In this document: positions 11,679-23,370 of the stretch, piece after piece | Position numbering within the stretch: position 1 is the stretch's first letter | How the letters are laid out: each line of letters opens with the position of its first letter | Assembly: GCF_033807575.1 (NCBI RefSeq) | Contig: NC_084705.1 | Span: 6,876,019-6,940,018, forward strand | DNA length: 64,000 bases | Reading direction: 5' to 3' | Origin: Cydia pomonella | Taxonomy: Eukaryota > Arthropoda > Insecta > Lepidoptera > Tortricidae | Made by a program: the position numbers and the translations under genes | Notes under the pieces: generated by a model | Database searches by the model: none | What the model saw: the letters and a program-made list of their open reading frames with translations, nothing else | Told to the model about the DNA's origin: nothing

Positions 11679-12512
11679 CTGTCAACATATTGTTCAGTTG
11701 GTTAACAGCGATCGGACAAGTTTTCCGAAAGTCCGCAAGTTCGAGTTTTGCCGGAACCGGGGTTTTTTCTATTTTACCTTTAACATAATTTAGTATCGCG
11801 CGTACATGCTTGATAAAAGAATAGTTTGACATATTGACCGTCTTGAATAATGCCTTTTTCGTGTAATGTTAGCAGGATTCACGTTTTTCAGTATATGTAT
11901 AAGTATAAATTATCCAGCCAAAAACCGATACGTAAATAAAAAAGCTTTATCCTTTTGTAGTAACCCGATTTATACTTTAATGTACCTATGTACTTGCTTT
12001 GAAAAAAATATGGTAGGTGTCACCTATTGTGTGGATGGAAGTGTAAGATCGATTTCAGAAAAAAAGTCGTTAAGTCATTTCCAGCTACAGTATTGTTAAT
12101 CACAGGCAAACAAGTTTATTTTCAAGATGCTTAACATACACGTATAATACAAAAAATAGGTACCTACATTATACATTACGTTTAGATATTTTAAGCACAC
12201 CGAACCAATTATAGTGTAAACCTATACATCTTGGGCAGAATTGAACTGATTTGTTGGTCAATTACTTCTTAGAATGGTAAGTCGAAATTATCACGCATTA
12301 ATTTTATATATGTGAAAAAAAATGATATTTGGCTGACATATTTATGTGTGAAGAAGATAGTGTACTGTAGTAATATATTTACCACATGAAGAGTTATATT
12401 TCTGCCCGTAAGCCTAGAAAAAAACATGAAACAGTGATTGATTATGTGTAACTTATTGGTAGATCTATAAAAAGATGTGGCGGAAATACGAGTATTAACT
12501 GTCAACGGGTAA
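11679..12512. other. Upstream of SP-A, no further exon confirmed
   Basis: The minus-strand frame of SP-A's first exon stays open up to 11832, including an ATG in a reasonable context. The peptide there is not hydrophobic enough to be a signal peptide. I therefore placed the exon boundary at the ttgacag acceptor (11678), as in the paralogues. I saw no other gene. Confidence 0.4.
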
Positions 12513-12592
12513 GTCTGGGTAAGTTAGTTGGAGAGCGGCGGGCTGGTTTCCCGGAGTCACGAGTTCGAGTCTCGGCTATATTTTATTTCTAA
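12513..12592 (+). repeat. tRNA-like segment, possible SINE head
   Basis: A box-A-like block (gttagttggagagcgg) is followed about 30 bases later by a box-B-like block (gagttcgagtctcg). This is the internal RNA polymerase III promoter layout of tRNAs and tRNA-derived SINEs. I cannot fold a clean cloverleaf with a proper acceptor stem, so I do not call a functional tRNA. Confidence 0.35.
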
Positions 12593-15500
12593 GCATTGAT
12601 CTCATCATTACTCCGAAAATCCCGTCCGTCACGACAAGGACGTGAAAATTCACTAAGGAGCGACAGGTGAAGAGCATAAGATGCAATAAGTAACTTACTA
12701 ACTCTACGGAGAAGCAAATTATAAACAGTTTATACGAAAACATTGGACCACGTTACTGCTTGAGGGGCAAATAGACCAGTTCGGCATCACTGCAAACGAT
12801 TCATAGCAATAAAGTGAACGGAGGTAAGTTTTAATTAAAAATTGAAATTATTTTAGACTCGTGTATTGTAATTTGGTGTTAGTTCCTTTGTTTGTATGGT
12901 CATGAATTATTTACACGTTGTTGAAAAAAAACATTAATATCAATGTCATATCAATAGCGGGGAACCGCGATTCAAAGTAATAACCGCAGTTTAGGGTATC
13001 GCCTACCGATGTCTACTCGCCGAACCGTTGGGTCCTATCCTTTATTTGGGTTAACTCCTTTCAATATAGAACACTTTTTACCCTACAGTACTTTTATACA
13101 TGCAGTTATAGATCGTGTCACGAAGTCGCGTGCGCTTGACTCGAATTGTCATGTTATTAAAAGGTTACATTTGACAAATCTGCGCGTCACCGTGGTTGAC
13201 ACGGTTAAACTTAGTAGATTATTCATTTCAGCCCATCAACGAGCAAACTTGGTAGGTATATGCGTTACTAGTTAACTAGTTATATGCGTTTATAAACTAG
13301 TAAGTAAGAGGTATTATATTTCCGCGTATAGACACAAATGTTCCCATTTATGTCCAAAGCCGATTGTCCAATCTACCCCTTGAAATAATTGGTAATAGGT
13401 ATATACGCGATGATTTTTAGGATTGATGATAAAGTAGAAAATTAGATGCTAAATAGAGGATCGCTATTTAGTTTGCCTCTATAAATATTTCTGGAGGCGT
13501 CTGAATTTTATTGAACGTAGATATTTATCATTCGGTAAACAAAAAAATTGTTAAGTGAATTACCGAATCATACATTTAAGATGGTTCAGATACCAGTTGA
13601 GCTCGCTTGTTCAAACATTGTAGTTGTCCCTAAGTATAACACATTGTGCTTATATAAAACAGCGATTGAGCGCATAATGTACGAGGTACGGAACCTTACG
13701 CAAAAAAATCACGTTTGTTGTGATTTCAGAAAAAAATTTAACCGTTTTGCCTTAATCATCCTTAATTTTCCATACAAAATTTCTTAGTCAGTTTTGTAAC
13801 TGTCCATACAACATGTATGATTAATTGCGGTACAAAACAGACAATTGAAAGTTCTGACTTTAAATAACCAAAAAAAAAGTAAAGGGTACACTTTTTTCTG
13901 AAAATGCCTATGGGCATCGACAAAAAATCACTTTGTTCTGTTCGAGTCGGTTCGGTGCAATGTCAGCCTAGACCGATTCTAAGCACCTTGGTAATCGTAC
14001 ACGAAACACTTTCATTGCCTTCATTGGCAACGTAAAATGTTTTCTAATTGTATGTTAATCAATCAATCAATCCATATTTTTATTTGTTTAACATAGGTAC
14101 ATACGTGTTACAATTTATTACTTAGTATCACTATGGCTTACCAGCATTAGGTGTTTTTTTTTTTGTGTTAGTAAGTTTAACAATTGCATGCATAAATCAA
14201 ATGTTTTTGTACGCATTGACTCACAATAATTAAGTATAAGTAGGTACTATAATTTGAATACAAAGTTGTTTTTAGGGATCTTATTGTTATAAAGGCACAA
14301 TTGAGAATATAGGTACCTACATTACTTTTTAGGAAGATGTTAATCGATTCTATCTCCCATGACATTGAACAGTCCCTAAAATAAACCTTTATGCACACAA
14401 ATAAAACTGTTAATAATTACTTTTCACTCTTACGCTACGCAAAAAAGAAAAATAAATGAATATACACTTACATATATGGGTCAATTTCACCAAACGAGCA
14501 TTTTTGTCTAATTCCCATGGAATTTTGAAATACCAACATTACACGAAAAAAATAATGCTGATAATTTGATAAAAAATACAATAAACATTAATTTTCTTAT
14601 GTGGTAACAATATTCGTAAAACAATAAAAGTTATTGCAATTTAAAATTTTGGTCTCGGCACGGGAATTTTCGTGTCCATGGGAATTAGATTATACTAGCA
14701 CGGAAATTGCAACATGGCACGGGATTTTTTTTTTTCTTACTTATTCTGGTAGTTCAAACTAATATTTATATATTATTATATTTTAATCTACAATAATATA
14801 CTGCAACAATATTGAAGCGGCATTGAACATATTTACCTTCTTTAAAATTAGTTTCGGGCGACAAACCAACGAAAGTATGATACACTAAAATCTACTTATT
14901 TAACTAATCGTTTCCTTTATTTTAATGGCAACTAATATTTCTTTCCTAGTGAAATGTATTTCAAAGCAATACTTTGCGTAATTATGTAAACTAGTCCGGC
15001 TTGCCTACATACAAAACTATTCTTTAAAAAGTATCATTATGTTTCTGCATGTAGATACAAGGTATATAGGAAATATGGCCGTATAGGAAATTGTACTAAG
15101 AAATAAATATGGGCACAGTGAGAAGAAGTTATTGTGTAAGTTGGTCTGAAGAAATCGAATATCCTGCTTTTTCGGCGCCATTCTAAATAATTAAAATTGT
15201 GCTTAGTACTCGTAATGTAATAAAAAATAAACCTTCATACTCCTTAGCTTACAATCTATAAAAAATAGGTTATGCTAAGTAAAAAAAAATGTATAACTCT
15301 GTAACTTTATTATAATAAACAGTTTTTTTTTAATTAACATAATATAAAACAGCACAAAAATATTTTTGTACAGTTCGTATCTTCGGTTACAGACTCGGAA
15401 TCCTATAAATGTGAAGCCATTGAATTGATACACTTTGTTTTGATTTAATTTTACCCCTTCACAGCTACCCACTATTCCAGTACAATTTCTATCCTATCTA

Positions 15501-16320
15501 AACGCAAAAATAAATACCTACTTAATTATTTATTCTTTAATCGTTTGTGGTAACTGTTACGTAAAGTGTGGCGTATATTTGATCACTTATTAAAACTTAC
15601 ATGCTTTTCGATAATTCTTCTGTAGAATGGAAAGAAATCCGTTTGTATGCGTATGTTTGTAAACACTTTTTGGCTTTCTCCATTAGTTTACCCGTTTTAA
15701 ACCTTCCTCTTCTGATTTTGATATCCTATTTGCCCCAGCTAACCTTATCTTCCCCCTCAATAAAAAAAAGTGTTTAATTTACTTCTTGACCAACTAATTT
15801 TCTTAGATATTCATACATTTTTCATACCGGTTTGACAAAAAAAAATCTCACCAGTTAAATGCAACATAAATACCTGAGATTGTGACAATGTAGCACTTGA
15901 TTTAAAATTTCGAGATTTTCCCGAGGGAGTGCAGCATGAGCTTCTTCAAATAGAAACATACAAATGCACAGGTTTTCTAAAGTTAGGCAACACACATAGA
16001 ACACCGCTGACGTAGCAGCCGTCCATAGGCTACGGTACGGCTTGGTACTTATAAAAAACCTATTACATAATAGTAAGGTACCTACTGACTGTAATAACGT
16101 CACGCACATCAAAAATACGGCAACTGATTCAAAGAAAAAAAAATGTCATAGGTGAAGTCTCGTAGAGTGATTTTCTCAATAATTGTAATAGTCTCGAATT
16201 TAGTCAATCTAATTAGTTATTTACTACGAACAAGTTCACGAAATCAATTGTCTTTTGTTTTACTTTGCTAACCTTGCCACCGTGGTTCAAGTTCTAACTG
16301 CGCTTGCACCATTGTAATCG
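12593..16320. other. Intergenic between SP-A and the desaturase
   Basis: This is AT-rich DNA. The only structured feature I support is the small palindrome at 13113-13203. Minus-strand frames around 15850-16110 look mildly protein-like but lack consistent splicing or a family motif. Confidence 0.4.
13113..13203. mobile_element. Small palindromic MITE family P, copy 1
   Basis: The ends (tcgtgtcacgaagtcgcgtg and gcgcgtcaccgtggttgacac) are diverged inverted repeats around a short AT-rich centre containing catgttattaaa and tttgacaaatctg. The same unit occurs at 17249-17342 and 63877-63969. Confidence 0.65.
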
Positions 16321-16321
16321 A

Positions 16322-16356
16322 TATATAAAATCGTGCGTGATGTGAGTTTGTCACTA
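16322..16356 (+). promoter_or_regulatory. Desaturase core promoter (TATA plus initiator)
   Basis: tatataaa at 16322-16329 is followed 29-30 bases later by tcactac at about 16351, a fair match to the arthropod initiator. This implies a 5' UTR of about 90 bases before the ATG at 16446. Spacing and position fit a focused RNA polymerase II start. The transcription start is inferred, not observed. Confidence 0.6.
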
Positions 16357-16445
16357 CAATCATCATCGTAGAGCAGTCTACACGCATCATTAATATTGTC
16401 GATTTTTTTGTGGGCATTTTCTAACATAGAAAACGAATATTGGTC

Positions 16446-19400
16446 ATGACTGCTTCAGATAATTTAGTATCTGCGCCAAATGCTGAAACGGATATATTTT
16501 CAAGTGTTGAAGAAATTTGCAACTCCCCTCGTGATAAAATGAGTAATGGAAGTGACAAGAAAACTCTTCAATTTTCTAAAACTATCGGAACGGATTATTC
16601 TTACAAACATGAAATAGTTTGGAAGAATGCAATTGGATTCCTAATACTACACATTTTTGCTGTGTGGGGTATTATCATTTTGTTTACTGGCGGTGTAAGC
16701 TTGCCAACTTTATTATGGAGTAAGTATGTTTCATTAATATTTCACAGTTGCATCGATATTATTTACTTAGTTTGAGTTGTTTAACATTTGTCAGTAAATT
16801 AACAAAGGTATTTGTTTAAGGACATTTTTAAGAAATCCAGAAAATAACGGTTTTCTTTCAAATACATATTTGACATCGTTATATTTTTTTGTAATGATAT
16901 GTTATTTATTAATATTTTTTAGCTCTTTTCATTGGGTATATAAGCACCGAAGGAGTTACGATTGGTGCACATAGACTTTACACACATAAATCTTTCAAAG
17001 CAACGCCGTTCCTGCGAGCTATGCTTATTTTGGCCCAAACTATAGCTGGACAAGTAAGTAATCTCTCTTATACCACTCGAGATACATACGGTAGCCTCAA
17101 AATGTTCTGAAAAAAGACCTTATCATTTGTTAGCAGTTAAATTTAATTTCAAGCTCCGAGTCTGAATTACTTACTGATCTATCTAACTATTGCCTACTGA
17201 TCATTCTTATTTTCGGAGTATAAAAGTGAGCGCAATATTTAGAACAGTTCGTGTCATCCACGATGACACGCCGATTTGTCAAATCCAACCTTTAATAACA
17301 TAACATTACGAGTCAAGCCACGCGTCTTCGTGAATGACACGATCTACAAATGTACCTACGAAATCGTAGAAATTATAAGTTCCTTAAGAAGTAAGCTGAC
17401 ATACAATGGTTTAGAATTCGATGTTCATCTGGGTGCGTGACCATCGCCTCCACCATCGGTACTCGGACACGGACGCCGACCCTCACAACTCCAAGCGCGG
17501 CTTCTTCTTCTGCCACATCGGCTGGCTCATGAGCAAGAAACACCCTTACGTCATTGAACTCGGTAGAAAGATCGACATGAGCGATCTTGAAGCTGATTGG
17601 ATGGTCATGTATCAGAAGAAGTAAGTCCTTAATCGCTATAGAGTTATGTCTAATAATGGTCAAATTATCTTACAGGACATGAAAGAGTAGAAATAAAATA
17701 AAATGGTACTAAATAATTTCCATACAAAATTATTGCCATGTTTAATAATTTTACGTCAAATAATGTGATAGTTAGGAAGAAAGTGGCGCCTTCATTTATT
17801 TCATACTGTTTTATGTCGCACTGTAGACTATTTTTGCTTTTGACAGCCAACAAATTTAATTCGACTATTTAAGTCTAAAGATAGGCCCTAATAGGTTATT
17901 GATTCAAAGTCTAAGATTTATCCCTGATTAGGGAGCTCTCGGTATTGAATTTATGAGGTGAAAACCGGGAATTCCCGGCTTAAGTGGCGTTTTTGCACAT
18001 CCAACTATTACAAAGAGCACAATCTGTCACTGACGCAGGGTTCTTAATTAATATATATATGTAATAATCTTTTGCCTTAACTTCCCCGATGATATTTCAG
18101 ATATTACTACCTATTGTACTTCCTGCTCGCAGTCTTCATCCCCGCCTGGGTCCCAGTACAGTATTTTGGAGAGTCCTGGGGGGATTCCCTTCTAGTATGC
18201 TACTTCGCCCGGTATATGATACAAATTAATGGAACCTGGCTGGTTAACAGTGCTGCACATCTTTGGGGTACCAGGCCTTATGACCAGTAAGTTTTTAACA
18301 TATTGTTATGTGACCATCCCTTAAACCGCCACCACCACCACTACAGCCACCGCCGCGTTGTCTTATATACATATTTGCACTAACTGTGACATGCAATGTA
18401 ATTATGTTATGTAATTATTAATTTGAAAAACAGATATACTATTTATTAAAAATACATATGCTCTCACTGTCATTTTATGTTTAGTCTATATTTAATTGTA
18501 TTGTATTTTGTATATGGTACCTTATCAACTCTTTTAGATAGGATTTTATCTATATTATGTGTAGTATTCATTATCTAGCATACAAAGACACTTTGGCATT
18601 TATCATCCTCTCTAGCAACACAATATATGTATTATTTACTAAATTTGTAATCTATTTAAGTAGACTTATTATCTTACTCACCTAAAATTTTTAGGGGTCT
18701 GCAACCTGTAGAGTCCTGGTTTGTCTCCTGTATAAGCTTAGGCGAAGGATGGCACAACTACCACCACGCCTTCCCTTGGGACTACAAAGCTGCCGAATTG
18801 TCGTCCAGGTTCAACCAATCCGCAAGAATCATTAAATATTTTGAAGAAATCGGACTAGCTTACGACTTGAAAACTGCATCTCCAGAAATGGTTTGTTAAA
18901 GTATTAATTTATTTATTATAACATAATTTAACATAATACCAAGACGATATGCGTATGTGTTTGTTAATATGCGTGCATTACTTTTAAGGCCAGTCTACAA
19001 AAGGAAGTCTGCAGATATCGCACAGATAGAATAGGCCTTTTTATTGGTACCTGGAGAATTCATAAAATTTGAATAAATATATATTAAATGACCTAGAATG
19101 GCATATACAGATACACCTCTCAATTCTTATCTAAGCGTTACTCTTTAGCTGCATTTTCAAAACTGTGAGGGGTCTGCTTGTCTCCTGCGCACAGTCTATA
19201 ACATCCACTTAATTTAAACTGCCGTTTGATATGTTATTAGTTATGAATCAATTTCAGGTGTCAAACCGAATCATTCGTACCGGTGACGGAACGCACAGCG
19301 AACTCGGCAACGATAAGGCCAGAGCTGCTGTTGTAGCACCAGGCATCCTCCACCCCCTGAACCCCTTCTACAACGTCACATACGACCCGCCGAGCGGCGC

Positions 19401-19488
19401 GCTCAAGCATGAGGGTTTGCCACTGTTCCATGAGAAGGATGTCTTCAATGTAAATGGCAGCCTAAGAAACAGAAGTGCTAGGGCTTAA
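16446..19488 (+). CDS. Acyl-CoA (fatty acyl) desaturase, complete, six exons
   Basis: This is a membrane-bound, di-iron front of the insect acyl-CoA desaturase family, which inserts a double bond into acyl-CoA in the ER. The exons are 16446-16719, 16923-17053, 17415-17620, 18101-18286, 18695-18890 and 19258-19488. All have GT-AG borders and matching phases, giving 407 residues. The three histidine boxes are present: HRLYTH (His108, His113), HRLHH (His145, His148, His149) and HNYHH (His286, His289, His290). Hydrophobic spans suit ER membrane segments, for example around residues 62-82. The four-residue signature before the third box reads QPVE (269-272), at the position used to class moth desaturases (NPVE and KPSE are delta-9 groups). 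The final Glu leans towards a delta-9-like group, but regioselectivity cannot be read from sequence alone. The N- and C-terminal tails make it longer than the usual ~350 residues. A TTG lies in frame just upstream; the ATG at 16446 is the likely start. Confidence 0.93.
17249..17342. mobile_element. Small palindromic MITE family P, copy 2
   Basis: This copy lies in the second intron of the desaturase. The ends tcgtgtcatccacgatgacac and cgcgtcttcgtgaatgacacga are near-inverse. It matches the copies at 13113 and 63877, including the internal aataacataacatt. Confidence 0.7.
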
Positions 19489-19751
19489 AAGAAACGGTAC
19501 GATGATCTCGATGTAATAGAAAATATTCGAAGACTTTAGTTAGGTAGATAATTAAGTGATATGATGGAGGATGGATGATATATGGATGGTAAATCGAATT
19601 TTGGCGACGAACTATCGAGGAAAACTTATGATATTAATTTGATGGACGAGTATAGAAACAATTTGTGAACAAAGTTAATTACATGTAAATAATTAATTAA
19701 TTAAGGCACACCCATAATAGTTATGGACATCGTGTGACATTATTGACATGA

Positions 19752-19757
19752 AATAAA
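19752..19757 (+). terminator. Polyadenylation signal of the desaturase
   Basis: aataaa lies about 260 bases after the stop codon in an AT-rich 3' UTR, followed by a T/G-containing stretch. It is the first canonical hexamer downstream. Confidence 0.5.
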
Positions 19758-20201
19758 GCGGTTGCTATCCGCTCATTATAGACATTACTAATTAGCATAA
19801 AACTAGGTAGGTAAGTAAGTAGATGATATGTAAAATAAACAAAAAGTCAAAAAGTACTTACTTGTGGTCTTATTTATAATATTGAATTATAAAGTATTGA
19901 ATGAAAACTAGACAATTCGCTTAATTAATTTACTTAAATTAAGAAGCCATCCATCCGCAAAGGTACATAAGTGACACATTGAATTAAACCCTAAAACTTC
20001 TTTTTTTTTTTCAAAACGGTACCTAGGCTACCCGTTATAACTTTATTACTTATTACTTGACTTCCCGAAGTCATTTAACATTTTTATATTAAAACTGGAC
20101 ATATATTATATGCATTGTATATACACCCGAAAATGCTTGCACTTGGGTCTATGTACAATATATATATATTTTAGATTTTTGTTAGTATTCATGCAAAAAA
20201 G

Positions 20202-22806
20202 TTAAAGACATTGACAATCACTATGGGTATGCTGATATATCCAGCCAGCGTGGTCTATTATCCTCGTGTAGAGCGGACTGGCGACGCGGTCACACGATGA
20301 CGACGAAACGACGCCCGCCAGCCGGAATGAGAAGCCGGGGTGTCGCTGCATGATAGGGGCCCCAACATCTGCCTAAAATCAAAAGCTGGGTTAATAAGGG
20401 AAGGTGTTTATCTAACAAGAAACTGCGAACATAAGCTCTATGAACAAATGCGTTTTTATATTTGAGTAGGTATTGTTTTAAATACCTTTGCATCATTATG
20501 CTCTTAACCATCCTTCTTTTTGTTAGATTCTTCAAAACAACAGCAAAATGGCATACGTAACTGAAGTGCGTGAAAATATCAATAAATCAATATTTGCTAT
20601 ATGGTTACTCGTATTGACCATTAATTACATATCTAAATTGTGGAAAATGTAATTGTCCCTATAACGTAAAAAAGAGAAAATGCCAAATAACACCTCAGTA
20701 AGTTTTCTTTTTTTTTTTTGAAATTTTGTTACTCATTTTCAAATCCAAGGCTTTTCGTGATTTTTATATTCTATAACTCAAACTGAAAAAAAAACGTATC
20801 CCACTCATAGAGTTATATAGACTTAAAATCATCAATCAATCTTATAAGGATCGTAATAATGTACGGAGACATTCCTTACCTATGAGACTGATGATCAAAA
20901 TAATTATAATCCTCGTACCTCGCAAATAACATTCCGTACACCCAAAGGTCCAAGGCAACCTTTGTCGGGGGTCACTAAATTAGAGTCCACAGAGACCTTC
21001 AAACAGGATCTTGTAGGAAGAATAGGAAGAGTGGCGACTCTTGGTGTACAGGACTCATTGTTAGCCGTGCCAGACCATGCCACTGTCCAAGCCACCTGTC
21101 CGGATTCCGGCGCTCCTGATATTAAAATAAGTAAAATAATAGGTTTACGAGTATTTTTTTTAATGGGTCATGTAGCCAATTTATTACTAGTCTCATTACC
21201 CTTACAATAAAGAGCTCTAAGCTTTAACGTCTGGGCAAAATTTCTTCTTTATTGGATATTTTCTTTAGATTTTCCAAATTATAAAGAAAGGATATTCTTC
21301 ATGTCTTGAATCTACTAGGGCTAAAGTTAAGAACCAACCGTAATGAGGCATGCATATCGGTGAAATAAATCGTCCAAATGACACCACATGCCTTAGCCTC
21401 AGCAAGGCAATATCGTTATCCCGATTCGTCGGCGAAAAACTGGGATGTATGATAATATCTGACACACTGGTGTTCAGAACCGGGTCACTGCCATTACCGC
21501 AGCGGTCGTGAACTCCCAGAGTCACGCTGACTTCGTTGAATGATTTTCTGAAAAATATTGATAGTTGTATTTCCGCCTAACCTTTTATTTTGAGCAACAC
21601 AGCTCTGTGGTCCAAACTTTCATAGGCTACTGACCTGGTAGTAAAATATTTGATTACCATTATTAACATTACTATGTAGGTAAGCTGTGTAAAACTAACC
21701 GATAACTAGTTATAGGGATATGTTTTGTTTCTATCGTGTTTTTGATCTGTCTTATTTTAGTCAGAATTCCTTAGCCTTAGACCGACAAGATCAAGTATGT
21801 AAAGCATTTTTTCATTAGTATTTCTTGCCATGAATAGCAGGCTTCTTTTTTCTTGTAAAATTATTCAATAGAACAACAAGATGGAGATCAAGTAAGATAA
21901 AAGATAAAAAATTATTTAAAAGTTTTCAAACAACTTTTTGTGATCATAAAATTAATATCAGTTTACTGTTATAAAATGAAATACCTGTGCCAATGGTCAA
22001 CCAGACTAAGATAGCTAAAATTTGGTACCTATTGGACGGTTTCGGTCTTGAGACCGAAGTGACCCCATAAGTGTTCCGAGAACAAAGTTTTGTACGGAAC
22101 ACTAAAAATCACCAAAAATGTTCTCACCCGTACAATGGCGATGCGGCGGTAACAACATGCCTATCAGATATCAGGGAACCACCTATGCTTCGAGAGGCGA
22201 CGTTCACTGCAGCGACCCATGGGAATTGATGGGCGGTGATAGTCTCACCGCCTAGAAGACGGCCTGTTCTAGAATACTCTGACAGGTACCTGTGAGGAAC
22301 GCCACATCCTGAAAATTGCAGTTATTTAAATAGAACCAGAAAGGATTAAGTACCATGTATTACCATTGGTTCCCGTCCGATGTGTGAGGGGCGGGCACAA
22401 ATGGGCTCGCTTCGTTCCCATCTGTGATTAATCGTTCCCAAATAGAAGATCTCGCGCTTGGGACGGGGATAAATGGGAATATACCCCGACCACGAGACCA
22501 GATTATCGACCAGACGCATTTTTGTTAGAAAGCATTTTTAAAATAAATACAGGCTTAATTAATACTACTGAATAATAAAAATAAATTAGTGACTTACTGC
22601 AGAGACAAATCTTCTGGAATCCAAAAACATATCCAAATAATCCACCTGATATGTGAAGAGCCCCCTACAGAATTCAAAGCAGTTGTGTTAAGATTAAAAT
22701 TTTCTTAGCATTATGTATGTTCGATAAGTATTTGTGGTCTTTACCGGGGTATACTTACCACGAGATGAACAAAATATGCACCAAATAACAAAGGGAAGAT
22801 AAACAT
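20202..22806 (-). CDS. Secreted serine protease homologue (inactive SPH), complete, six exons
   Basis: The exons, in coding order, are 22806-22759 (signal peptide), 22664-22598, 22308-22128, 21547-21339, 21115-20919 and 20372-20202. Phases join throughout, giving 290 residues. The chymotrypsin fold is clear: Cys-Arg-Cys-Gly pro-segment, Gly-Arg-Leu-Leu-Gly-Gly in place of R-IVGG, Gln-Phe-Pro-Trp, Asn-Asp-Ile-Ala-Leu-Leu (catalytic-Asp position, Asp144, kept), and a C-terminal Trp-Ile helix. Catalysis is lost. Chymotrypsin His57 is Ser95, Ser195 is Val237 within ADVGAP (normally GDSGGP), and Asp189 of the pocket is Val231. Cys42 and Cys58, which normally form one disulfide, are Ile80 and Pro96, so both partners are gone. 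The exon 4 donor (gttggt) is weak; otherwise the splice sites are good. The GDSGG-position exon and the last exon are fused here, unlike in SP-B. Such homologues often act as cofactors or decoys in insect protease cascades. The role here is inferred. Confidence 0.88.
22031..22105. repeat. Dispersed repeat fragment
   Basis: ggtcttgagaccgaagtgac ... gttttgtacggaacactaaaaa is found again, inverted and diverged, at about 26111-26175 (agagttccgtccaaaacttt ... cacttcgggattc). It lies in an SPH intron and is non-coding. Confidence 0.5.
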
Positions 22807-23370
22807 AATTATTTTCTTACAACTGCAAGTTTTGAAAGTTAAATAAACTAGACCCACTAGTCATAAGTTTCAATTGTGTTAAACTGAAGCAAATGTAGGC
22901 ATTAAACAAACGCAAAACAAACTTTCCATTTTATATGCGGGTCCTTTATTTTATTTATTGACATACTGATACGTTACAAGTACGTGAATATCACACACTA
23001 TTCTTTTCTAACATACATTCTAACACATTGACACATTTTACGAGTTAACATTTACATATTTATGTCTTTTATTAACATGTTTATGCAAGCCCCCTTAAAA
23101 CACACGGGACCGATTTAAAGAAGTATTTTTGTCATTTTTTATTGTTTTTATTATAATGTGTAGATATAAGATTTCGATTATAAATACTATTAGAAAAGGA
23201 AGGGGTATTTACCATGTGTAATGTTTTTGTACTTAAATGAGAATGCAGACGATAGTAGTATTGTGTACAAGCGAATCCAAAAAATAGTAGAGCTATGTCG
23301 TGTGGGAAGAGATGGAATGTGCAACTTCTTCTCGCTAAAATCAATATACGTGGTAAATATATATAAATGA

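Noticed and set aside
12513..12592. Functional tRNA gene
   Set aside because: Box A- and B-like blocks exist, but I could not pair an acceptor stem or define an anticodon arm.
15840..16112. Minus-strand stretch with Cys-Cys-Thr-Pro in one frame and an acidic peptide in another, with a gtgaga donor near 15840, as a possible 5' exon of SP-A
   Set aside because: One reading can be made to fit the SP-A phase, but the acceptor is poor and no signal-peptide exon accompanies it.
21265..21339. Read-through of the SPH Asp exon to the stop near 21265
   Set aside because: The read-through peptide has no protease similarity, while splicing at gttggt gives the correct phase into the next exon.
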